Shown here one piece after another: positions 40,794-47,812 of a DNA stretch of 64,000 nt. The DNA comes from Croceicoccus ponticola. Lineage in GTDB: Bacteria > Pseudomonadota > Alphaproteobacteria > Sphingomonadales > Sphingomonadaceae. How positions within the stretch are numbered: position 1 is the stretch's first letter; each line of letters begins with the position of its first letter. The stretch is from the NCBI RefSeq assembly GCF_004004515.1, contig NZ_RXOL01000001.1, positions 868,001 to 932,000 on the forward strand, written 5' to 3'. The notes under the pieces were generated by a model. That model saw nothing but the letters and a program-made list of their open reading frames with translations. It did no database searches and had not been told where the DNA came from. A program made the position numbers and the translations under genes.

Positions 40794-43325
40794 TCACAGG
40801 TCGCGCAATGCCCGCGCAGGCCGTGCCGACAGAACAGGTAGCGAGGCTGCCGTCGCAGCCAGCACGATCAGCGCCGCTCCCCCGCCCAGCACGGCCAGCA
40901 CGACCGGCCAGTCGGGGCGGAACGGAAATTCGAACATGCGGTCGATGACATACCAGCCCGTCCCCAGGCCGATGGCAAGCCCGACAATGCCCAGAACGAT
41001 CGCCAGCAGCACGTAACGAAGCACCAGCGCGCCGAGCAGTTGCCCACGGCTTGCGCCCAGCACCCGCAGGATAACCGTGTCGTAGGTTTCCCGCGCCCGC
41101 GCCGCAGCCACCGCGCCCAACAACACGGCTAGTCCCGCCAGTACGGCGACGCTGGCGGCGGCAAGGATCGCGACCGACAGGCTGGACAGGATTTCGCGCG
41201 CCTGCGTCAGCACGCCGCCGATCTCGATCACCGAACTTGTCGGAAAACCCCTTACCAACGCGCGCAACATCGGTCCGCCGTCCGTGTCGTCGGGCAAGGC
41301 GATGGAGGCGGAAAGCCCGTGAGGCGCATCGTCGATGGCTCCCGGCGAAAAGACGAGGACATAGTTGAAACCCATGTCGTCCCATTCGATGCGGCGGAAC
41401 GAGGCGATCGTCGCCTCCCGCTCCACGCCGAGCAGGCTGATCGCCAACTTGTCGCCGATGGCGAGGTCGAGCGCCTTTGCCAGATCCTCGTCCACCGAAA
41501 CGAGCGGCGGGCCGGTATAATCGGCAGGCCACCACTTGCCCTGCGCCACCACGTTGCCCGGCGGCAATTCGCTGGCGTAGGTCAGCCCGCGCTCTCCGTT
41601 CAGGGCCCAGGCGCCTTCGGGAATATCGTCAAGATCGCTGACCCATGTCATCGCTTCGGCCGGGCCATAGGCGAGGATCGCGCCGCGCATGGCCGGAACC
41701 GTGCGCACTTGCGCCCCCGGCGCACGCGTTGCGATTTCGGCACGGAAGGGCGCTTCGCGGTCGCGCGGCAGGTCGAGCACGAAATAGTCGGGCGCTTTTT
41801 CCGGGACCGTGCCGTCGATGTAAGCGTCAAGGCTGGTCTGGATCGCCGCGATGGCGGCAAAGGCGGCCAGCCCGAACCCCAGTGCGGTGACGAGCGCCAC
41901 GGTCGGCGCGCCGGGCCGGTCGAGCGCGGCGACACCCATGCGCAGCGCCAGCCCACCCCGCCCGCGCGGAAGCCTGCCCGCAACCTTGCGCACGGCGATG
42001 CCGATCAGCGCCAAGAGCCCCAGCACGACCGCCGCCGAACCCAGAAAGCCTGCTGTCAGCAAGACTTGGTTCGCAGTCAGCAATGCCAGCGCGACGATGG
42101 CCGCCAGCCCCGCCCCCACAGGCAGCGCAGCCTTGCGCCAAAGACCGGCGGGCGGTGCGACCCGCGCGCGGAGCAGGGCCATGGCCGTCACCGACCGCGA
42201 AGCCAGCAAGGGCGGCGCGGCGAATACCAGCGCGACCAACAGGCCGAAAACACCCGCCCGTAATAGCGCCAATGGATCGATCACGAACCCCGCCTCGATC
42301 GGCAGAAACCCCTTGAGCAACAGCGCCAGCCCCGGCACCGCCAGCACGCCCGCCAACAGCCCCGCGCCGATCCCGACCAGCGCGGCGGCGATTACCTGAA
42401 GCAAGTGGATGCGCAAAACGTCTTCGCTGGTTGCGCCCAGCACCTTGAACGTCGCGATAGTGCCCCGCCGGCTTTCCAGCCAAGAAGATACGGCGCCCGC
42501 GATGCCGATGCCGGCAATGACCAGCGCGGCCAACCCGACGAGGCCGAGGAACTGGCCCATGTTGGCCATCAACCGATCCGCGCCCGGCGATGCACGGTCA
42601 CGCGTCAGGATCGACCAGCCGCCTGCCGGGAAGCTGGCTTCGAAATTTTCGATCGAGTAATCGGGATCGCTACCGGGGTTCAACGCAACACGATATTTCG
42701 CGCGGGTCATCGAACCGACCTGCACCAACCCCGATGCATCCAGCGTTTGCTGCGATACCAGCACCGGCGCGCCCAGCGCGACACCTTCGGAAAGCCGGTC
42801 CGGCTCCGCCCCGATGACGCCAGCGATCCGCACCGGCGCCTCGCCCAGCCTGATCGTATCCCCGACGGTCACGTCGAGCCGGTCGAGCACGCCCTTGTCG
42901 ACCCATGCCTGCCCTTTTGGCGGCGCGCCGACCTGACGCCCGTCGGCCAGCGTCATCGCGCCATACAAAGGCCATTGCGCGTCCACCGATTTCAACTGGA
43001 CCGGGGAAACAGAGCCGTTCGCCGCAGAGGCCATCGCCTGCAATCGCATCCCGCTCGACATTCGGCCCAACGCACGCATCGCCGCCAGTTCGTCATCGTT
43101 CGCGGTGCGGGCATAAACGGCGAATTCGACATCGCCACCCAGAATTTCCTGACCCCTGTCGGCCAGTTGGTCGCGGATCGCGCTTTCCAGCGTGCCGATC
43201 GCGGCCATCGCGCCCGCGCCCAGAAACAGGCAGATGACCAGCAGGCGCAGGCCCCTGAATCGCCAGGAAAAATCGCGTTGGGCCAGCCGCAGCGTAACGG
43301 CCCAACGCTGCCACCGGTCCGTCAT
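40794..43325 (-). CDS. ybbP: ABC transporter permease, FtsX/YbbP family
   Basis: An 843-residue membrane protein with two FtsX-type permease domains (around residues 265-400 and 715-835) separated by large extracytoplasmic regions, about ten helices in all. MacB/YbbP-type opening: FRGLRLLVICLFLGAGAMAAIG. It pairs with the ATPase next door (ATGA overlap). The E. coli homologue works with YbbA near tesA; the transported or released substrate is not known, but lipoprotein- or lipid-related roles are proposed for the family. Confidence 0.85.
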   Translation of the reverse strand: MTDRWQRWAVTLRLAQRDFSWRFRGLRLLVICLFLGAGAMAAIGTLESAIRDQLADRGQEILGGDVEFAVYARTANDDELAAMRALGRMSSGMRLQAMASAANGSVSPVQLKSVDAQWPLYGAMTLADGRQVGAPPKGQAWVDKGVLDRLDVTVGDTIRLGEAPVRIAGVIGAEPDRLSEGVALGAPVLVSQQTLDASGLVQVGSMTRAKYRVALNPGSDPDYSIENFEASFPAGGWSILTRDRASPGADRLMANMGQFLGLVGLAALVIAGIGIAGAVSSWLESRRGTIATFKVLGATSEDVLRIHLLQVIAAALVGIGAGLLAGVLAVPGLALLLKGFLPIEAGFVIDPLALLRAGVFGLLVALVFAAPPLLASRSVTAMALLRARVAPPAGLWRKAALPVGAGLAAIVALALLTANQVLLTAGFLGSAAVVLGLLALIGIAVRKVAGRLPRGRGGLALRMGVAALDRPGAPTVALVTALGFGLAAFAAIAAIQTSLDAYIDGTVPEKAPDYFVLDLPRDREAPFRAEIATRAPGAQVRTVPAMRGAILAYGPAEAMTWVSDLDDIPEGAWALNGERGLTYASELPPGNVVAQGKWWPADYTGPPLVSVDEDLAKALDLAIGDKLAISLLGVEREATIASFRRIEWDDMGFNYVLVFSPGAIDDAPHGLSASIALPDDTDGGPMLRALVRGFPTSSVIEIGGVLTQAREILSSLSVAILAAASVAVLAGLAVLLGAVAAARARETYDTVILRVLGASRGQLLGALVLRYVLLAIVLGIVGLAIGLGTGWYVIDRMFEFPFRPDWPVVLAVLGGGAALIVLAATAASLPVLSARPARALRDL

Positions 43326-44026
43326 CGCGACAGGCGATCCGACACGATCCGCCCGTCCGCCATTTCCAGCACCCGTTCGCACCTGTCGGCCAGTGCCGGG
43401 TCGTGGGTGATAAGGAACAGCGTCGCGCCGATCGTGGCACGGCGGTCGAACAGCAGTTCGACCACTTGCGCGCCGGTTTCGCTGTCGAGATTGCCGGTCG
43501 GTTCGTCGGCGAACAGGATCGCCGGATCGGGTGCGAGCGCGCGGGCAATGGCCACGCGCTGTTGCTCTCCGCCCGAAAGCTGCGACGGATAATGATCAAG
43601 CCGGTGGTCCAGCCCCACTGCGCGCAGTTCGCTGCTCGCGCGGTCGAACGGGCTATCCATTCCGGCCAGTTCCAGCGGCGTTGCGACGTTTTCCAGCGCG
43701 GTCATCGTGGGCAATAGATGGAACGCCTGCAACACGATCCCGATCCGACCGCGCCGTGCGCGTGCCAGGCCATCTTCTGACAGCTCGGAAAAATCTTCCC
43801 CCGCCACGTGAAGTCTGCCGCCGCTCGCCCTTTCGAGCCCCGACAACAGCGCCATGAGCGAGCTTTTGCCAGAACCCGATGGCCCAAGCAGCGCAACGGT
43901 CTGCCCCTTGGGCACGACAAGGTCGATGCCCTTCAGGATCGAGACAGGCGCGCTGGTGTTACCAAGCTGAAGCGCGAGACTTTCGGCGACGATCGCGTGA
44001 TCGGCCGTTGGGTTATGACTTTGCAT
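43322..44026 (-). CDS. ybbA: ABC transporter ATP-binding protein, YbbA/LolD-like
   Basis: A 234-residue ATPase: Walker A GPSGSGKSSLMALLSG, signature LSGGEQQRVAIARAL, Walker B ILFADEPTGNLD, and His in LITHDPAL. It is the motor of the YbbP permease immediately downstream (four-base overlap). ATG 44026 is chosen because it gives the normal family length; the longer frame to 44200 runs into the divergent esterase gene. The two transcription units share only about 50 bases. Confidence 0.93.
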   Translation of the reverse strand: MQSHNPTADHAIVAESLALQLGNTSAPVSILKGIDLVVPKGQTVALLGPSGSGKSSLMALLSGLERASGGRLHVAGEDFSELSEDGLARARRGRIGIVLQAFHLLPTMTALENVATPLELAGMDSPFDRASSELRAVGLDHRLDHYPSQLSGGEQQRVAIARALAPDPAILFADEPTGNLDSETGAQVVELLFDRRATIGATLFLITHDPALADRCERVLEMADGRIVSDRLSR

Positions 44027-44075
44027 GCGCAGCGTAAGATTGGCATGGAAGCGGCAAGCTGCAAGGAAATTGATT

Positions 44076-44756
44076 TTGCACAAGACTGTTTTGCAACGAA
44101 CTCTGATTTTCACAGCCGCACTGTTGCTGGCGGCATGTGGACAGGCCGATGGCGAGACGACGGGCACGGATCGCGACGCTGCCGCCGGGCCTGTCGGCAA
44201 GCCGGTGCTGGTACTGGCCTTCGGCGACAGCCTGATGGCAGGTTATAACCTGCAACGCGCGCAGGCTTTCCCGGCTCAGTTGGAAACCGCACTGCGCGAT
44301 CGGGGCATAAACGCGCGCGTCCAGAACGCCGCCGTATCGGGCGACACGACGCGCGCGGGACGACAGCGGCTGAACTTCGTGCTCGATTCCATGACCGTGA
44401 AACCCGATGTCGCGCTGGTGGAATTCGGCGGCAACGACATGCTGCGCGGGCTGCCCCCGGCTCAGGCAAAGGCGAACCTCGATGCCATTCTGGCGGAATT
44501 CGACAGACGCGACATCGCCGTGATCGTCATGGGAATGCGCGCCGCGCCCAACCTTGGCCGCGAATATGTCAGCGAATTCGACGCGATCTTCCCCGACCTT
44601 GCCGAAAAGTACGATGCCGAGATCGTGCCGTTCTTCATCGAACCGCTGATCTTCAACCGGTCGCTGGTGCAAAACGATCAGATCCACCCGACCGCAGAGG
44701 GCGTGACAGCCATGGTCGAACATTCGGTCGACGACATTGCGGAAGCCATCGACTAG
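44076..44756 (+). CDS. tesA: Arylesterase / lysophospholipase, TesA-like GDSL lipoprotein
   Basis: A 226-residue SGNH hydrolase with a lipoprotein signal (LIFTAALLLAACG). Catalytic blocks: LAFGDSLMAGY (Ser), FGGNDMLRG (Asn) and IHPTAEG (Asp-His). It hydrolyses esters or thioesters in the periplasm. The start is uncertain: TTG 44076 has AAGGAA well placed; an ATG at 44025 in the same frame would overlap ybbA and add a basic leader. It is divergent from ybbA-ybbP, the same arrangement as in E. coli. Confidence 0.85.
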   Translation: MHKTVLQRTLIFTAALLLAACGQADGETTGTDRDAAAGPVGKPVLVLAFGDSLMAGYNLQRAQAFPAQLETALRDRGINARVQNAAVSGDTTRAGRQRLNFVLDSMTVKPDVALVEFGGNDMLRGLPPAQAKANLDAILAEFDRRDIAVIVMGMRAAPNLGREYVSEFDAIFPDLAEKYDAEIVPFFIEPLIFNRSLVQNDQIHPTAEGVTAMVEHSVDDIAEAID

Positions 44757-44772
44757 ACTTGCGGTAACGGCC

Positions 44773-45852
44773 CTATTCGATCCGTTCCGCCGCGCCGTCC
44801 ACGACCCGCCACGCAGCGGGCCTTTCGGGCAGGGTCGCAAAGGGTTCGGCCTCGGTCCCCGTCATCCACACTTGCGCCCCTGTCGCCGCCAGCCGTTCGT
44901 AAAGCGCGGCGCGGCGAACCGAATCGAGATGGGCGGCCACTTCGTCCAGCAACAGCACCAGCGGACGCGATCCGGCTGACATCCCGGCGTGGGCCAGAGT
45001 GATCGCGATCAACATCGCCTTCTGTTCGCCGGTCGAACATTCGGCCGCCGCCCTGCCCGTACCCGCCATTACTACGGCAAGATCGTCGCGATGCGGCCCG
45101 GCAAGCGTGCGCCCCGCGCCGCGATCCGCGCCCCGCCCCCTAAGCCACAGGTCGGCCAACTCTCCTGGATCGGCGGGCGCGGCAGGGACGATGGCAAGCT
45201 GCGGCCGGGCAAAGGGCGCGTCCGGCACACCGGCGAGTTCAGCGCCCAGTCGCTCGACCGTCCGCGCTCTCGCCGCGGCGACAGCGGCGCCAGCATCGGC
45301 CATTTCGCGTTCCAGCGCGTCCAGCCATTGCGGATCGGGCCGCGCATCGGCACCCATCAACTTGTTCCGTTCCCGCAATGCCTTTTCATAGCGGGACGAT
45401 TGCGTCGCATGTCCGGGATCGAGCGCGAGCACCATCCGGTCGAGAAAACGCCGCCGGGCGCCCGCGCTGTCGGCGAACAACCGATCCATCGCGGGCGTCA
45501 GCCAACCAACGCTCAACCATTCGGCCAACCGCGCCGCCGGAAGCGGTGCGCCGCTGGCCTGCACGATGCGCCGACCCGGACTCTCTGCGCGAAGGGCGGT
45601 GCCAATGCGCACTGGCGTCACGCCGCTGACAAGGTCGGCCCCGACCGCGAAACCGCCGTGCGCCCCTTCGCGTGCGATATCCGTGAGTTGGGCGCGCCGC
45701 AGACCACGGCCCGGCGCCAGCAGCGACAATGCTTCGAGCACATTGGTCTTGCCCGCGCCATTGGCCCCGATCAACAGGTTGAACCGCCCCGCCCCTTCGA
45801 GGCGCGTAGCGGCGTGATTGCGAAAATCGGCAAGTCGGATGCGGTCGAGCAC
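44773..45852 (-). CDS. recF: DNA replication/repair protein RecF
   Basis: A 359-residue SMC-like ATPase for loading RecA at gaps and stalled forks. Opening MLDRIRLADFRNHA with Walker A NLLIGANGAGKTNVLEAL, and LLLDEVAAHLDSVRRAALYE (Walker B) near residue 310. The start is GTG 45852 with GGGAGGA immediately upstream. dnaA/dnaN/gyrB, the usual neighbours in other phyla, are not here; unlinked recF is common in alphaproteobacteria. Confidence 0.92.
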   Translation of the reverse strand: MLDRIRLADFRNHAATRLEGAGRFNLLIGANGAGKTNVLEALSLLAPGRGLRRAQLTDIAREGAHGGFAVGADLVSGVTPVRIGTALRAESPGRRIVQASGAPLPAARLAEWLSVGWLTPAMDRLFADSAGARRRFLDRMVLALDPGHATQSSRYEKALRERNKLMGADARPDPQWLDALEREMADAGAAVAAARARTVERLGAELAGVPDAPFARPQLAIVPAAPADPGELADLWLRGRGADRGAGRTLAGPHRDDLAVVMAGTGRAAAECSTGEQKAMLIAITLAHAGMSAGSRPLVLLLDEVAAHLDSVRRAALYERLAATGAQVWMTGTEAEPFATLPERPAAWRVVDGAAERIE

Positions 45853-45921
45853 TCCTCCCGCTTAGGATCGCACGACTGCCACGCAAAGGAAAAAGACCTT
45901 TGCTGGAAAATGGCGTATTTT

Positions 45922-45934
45922 CCCAAATCTTGGG
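45922..45934. promoter_or_regulatory. Inverted repeat, candidate enhancer site
   Basis: CCCAA-ATC-TTGGG lies about 98 bases upstream of the start point predicted from the sigma-54 promoter. A second repeat AAAAT-GGCGT-ATTTT (45907-45921) adjoins it. Position suits an enhancer-binding protein such as PspF; function inferred. Confidence 0.45.
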
Positions 45935-45999
45935 ATCAACCATCTCGACGCAGGCAACCTGAATAATCTACATCATTGAAATTCATCAGAAGTTCAGTT

Positions 46000-46015
46000 T
46001 GGCATGGTCCCTGCA
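46000..46015 (+). promoter_or_regulatory. Sigma-54 promoter upstream of the pspC operon
   Basis: TGGCATG-GTCC-CTGCA matches the RpoN -24/-12 consensus TGGCACG-N4-TTGCA at all but two positions, with GG (46001-46002) and GC (46013-46014) exactly 10 bases apart. The predicted start is near 46026, about 48 bases before the first gene. Confidence 0.72.
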
Positions 46016-46073
46016 ATTCATCTGGCATGGGCGGCACTGGCCGCCTCACAGTTCAGACAATGGGGAAAATATC

Positions 46074-46214
46074 ATGGAAAAGATTTCGCAGTTCGTATCG
46101 CAGGCCACAGCCGGTCTCGCCGCCCTCGCCTTCTCGCTCGCCGCCATTGCCGTGACGGTAGAGCCGGTCGAATTCGCCGCACCGCCGGTCGCTCAGCAGG
46201 AGATGTTCGCGTGA
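46074..46214 (+). CDS. Small membrane peptide of the pspC operon
   Basis: A 46-residue peptide with one hydrophobic helix (TAGLAALAFSLAAIAVTVEP) and a short acidic/Pro tail. It has a GGGGAAA ribosome site and overlaps pspC by four bases (GTGA), so it is real despite its size. No family is recognised. Its start lies downstream of a sigma-54 promoter. It occupies the place of PspA/PspB-type genes in other psp operons but is shorter than either. Confidence 0.75.
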   Translation: MEKISQFVSQATAGLAALAFSLAAIAVTVEPVEFAAPPVAQQEMFA

Positions 46215-46396
46215 ACCAGGTCGCCAGGTTCCACCTCGACAAGCAGCGCGGCAAGCTCATGGGCGTTTGCGCCGGGATTGCCGAACATTTCAACATGGAC
46301 GTGACGCTGGTCCGCATCCTGTGGGTCGTCGCCACGCTGGCCGGGTTCGGCTCGCTTCTGCTCGTTTATATCCTGATCGGCATCATCGCCGATTGA
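46211..46396 (+). CDS. pspC: PspC domain protein
   Basis: A 61-residue protein covering the PspC domain: FHLDKQRGKLMGVCAGIAEHF and a single hydrophobic segment LWVVATLAGFGSLLLVYIL. PspC is a membrane sensor/effector of the phage-shock response to envelope stress. It starts with GTG overlapping the upstream stop. The longer tail of enteric PspC is missing. No PspA, PspB or PspF lies in the window, so this could be a second, stand-alone psp unit. Confidence 0.88.
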   Translation: MNQVARFHLDKQRGKLMGVCAGIAEHFNMDVTLVRILWVVATLAGFGSLLLVYILIGIIAD

Positions 46397-46415
46397 TCAT
46401 GCCTGACGGGGGCGC

Positions 46416-47180
46416 TCAGGCAGACTTTGCGAAGGGGGAGAAATCGGTGTCGGTATCGTAGACATCGACCCCCTCGCGCCGTTTCAGCCAGCCGACGACG
46501 ACATAGGTCGCTGGCGTCAGCAGCGCTTCCCAGCTTACTTTCAGCAACCATTGAGTCAGCGCGACCCACATGACCTGCTCTCCCGTCCAGCCGACGGCGC
46601 CGTAAAAGGCGAGCGGGTAAAATATCGCGCTGTCGACACCTTGACCCACCACGGTCGATCCGATGGTCCGGCTCCACAACGCCTTACCCTTCGTCCAGAT
46701 CTTCATCCGGGCAAGGACATAGGAATTGACGAATTCACCCGCCCAGAACGCAATAATCGACGCCCCCGCTATGCGCCAGGCCTGACCGAACACGTTTTCG
46801 TAATCCGACTGGAACGGCCAGCCGTCCGCCGGCGGCAGTGCGACCACCACTTCGGCCATGACGACCATGAAGATCAGCGCGCCGAATCCCGCCCAGATGC
46901 AGCGGCGAGCATGGGCGTAACCGTAAACTTCGGTCAGCACGTCGCCGATGACATAGGATATCGGAAAAAACAGCACACCTGCGCCGAAATACCACTCGCC
47001 CAGCAGCGGCAGTTCGACCACCGAACGTTTCGATGCACCAATGATATTCGATAGCAACAGCACAGTGACGAATGCCGCCATGACGAAATCGAAATAGCGA
47101 AACAGGCGATGTCCTGCGGCACGGCCTTCGACGCGGGCTGGTTCGACCATGGCTGCGTTGGGTTCGGTGCTGTCCACCAA
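46416..47180 (-). CDS. yhhQ: YhhQ/VUT family transporter (queuosine precursor)
   Basis: A 254-residue membrane protein of the VUT family. Six helices; YHR-like start HRLFRYFDFVMAAFVTVLLLSN and VEVYGY-type segment VLTEVYGYAHARR near residue 85 are characteristic, as is GQGVDSAIFYPLAF. The family imports queuosine precursors (queuine/preQ1). The listed start is TTG 47180; GTG 47177 and ATG 47150 (MVEPARV) are in frame and possible. It shares the upstream region with tRNA-Arg on the other strand. Confidence 0.88.
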   Translation of the reverse strand: MVDSTEPNAAMVEPARVEGRAAGHRLFRYFDFVMAAFVTVLLLSNIIGASKRSVVELPLLGEWYFGAGVLFFPISYVIGDVLTEVYGYAHARRCIWAGFGALIFMVVMAEVVVALPPADGWPFQSDYENVFGQAWRIAGASIIAFWAGEFVNSYVLARMKIWTKGKALWSRTIGSTVVGQGVDSAIFYPLAFYGAVGWTGEQVMWVALTQWLLKVSWEALLTPATYVVVGWLKRREGVDVYDTDTDFSPFAKSA

Positions 47181-47197
47181 CAGGTGCCTATCGTGAT

Positions 47198-47225
47198 TTG
47201 CGCCATTGGAAAAGATCGCTATTGC
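47198..47225 (+). promoter_or_regulatory. Promoter of tRNA-Arg
   Basis: TTGCGC (47198-47203) and TATTGC (47220-47225) are spaced by 16 bases; transcription would start near 47232, just before the tRNA. The -35 resembles the consensus in three of six positions, so support is moderate. Confidence 0.5.
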
Positions 47226-47235
47226 CGGGCACGAC

Positions 47236-47312
47236 GCGCCCTTAGCTCAGCTGGATAGAGCACGGGACTTCTAATCCTGAGGCCAGAGGTTCGAATCCTC
47301 TAGGGCGCGCCA
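47236..47312 (+). tRNA. tRNA-Arg (TCT anticodon)
   Basis: A 77-base cloverleaf with encoded CCA: acceptor GCGCCCT pairs with AGGGCGC, D arm around AGCTCAGCTGGATAGAGC, anticodon stem CGGGA/TCCTG with loop CTTCTAA (anticodon TCT, reads AGA), and T arm with GTTCGAATC. It would serve a codon that is rare in such a GC-rich genome. No other tRNA is in the window. Confidence 0.97.
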
Positions 47313-47565
47313 AATTCACCGCACCTCGGCGCGTATCGCCACGCTGTTTGATGGGCTTTTCCATGACCTCGACCGCGACTCGGGGGCCTTCCGATAAATT
47401 TTTTTCAATTACCGATTAACTACTTTTCGCCCCGGTCAACCCCGGGTTTGCGTCGATTCGTCGACGTTGCAAAACGGTTTACCTTGGTTAATCGGTTCGA
47501 CACCGGAAACCTTTTCTGCGTTTAGGAATTTTAACGAACAAGTAACGAATTCATGAGGTGCTACT
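47313..47565. other. Leader region between tRNA-Arg and the small ORF
   Basis: 253 bases, AT-rich from 47395, with no open frame of note. It contains a perfect hairpin CGTCGA-TTCG-TCGACG (47451-47466), a pairing CCCGG/CCGGG just before it, and a possible promoter TTGCAA/TAATCG (about 47467-47494). It is likely the promoter and leader of the 48-residue gene. Confidence 0.4.
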
Positions 47566-47712
47566 ATGTTCACTCCCAGCTATCGCAGCAGTTCGCCTGA
47601 CCGTTGGACTCTGCCCCGCCCGTTTTCGGACGCGTCGCAGCGCTATGCCAAGTTCGGCGCGCTTCAGCCGATGGATGCGCCCACGTTCTGGGAACGCCTG
47701 ATCCGCGGCTAA
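47566..47712 (+). CDS. Small ORF, 48 residues, basic Trp/Pro-containing peptide
   Basis: MFTPSYRSSSPDRWTLPRPF, then a polar run, and a C-terminal FWERLIRG. A strong GAGGTG ribosome site stands six bases before the ATG and a strong terminator follows the stop (47753-47784), so it is a complete, self-contained gene. No membrane helix or signal peptide. Homology is not known to me; sphingomonads may share it. No function is proposed. Confidence 0.65.
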   Translation: MFTPSYRSSSPDRWTLPRPFSDASQRYAKFGALQPMDAPTFWERLIRG

Positions 47713-47752
47713 TGCCGCCAAGCGCGATATAACGCGAAACAGATAATGAGGA

Positions 47753-47784
47753 GAGGCCGTCCGGTTCGTCCGGGCGGCCTCTTT
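47753..47784 (+). terminator. Intrinsic terminator after the small ORF
   Basis: A 12-pair GC-rich stem (GAGGCCGTCCGG with CCGGGCGGCCTC, one G-T pair) closed by a TTCGT loop and followed by TTTC. It ends the small ORF transcript before the converging aas gene. Confidence 0.85.
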
Positions 47785-47812
47785 CACGTTAGGGTTTCGC
47801 GAACCTCGCCAT

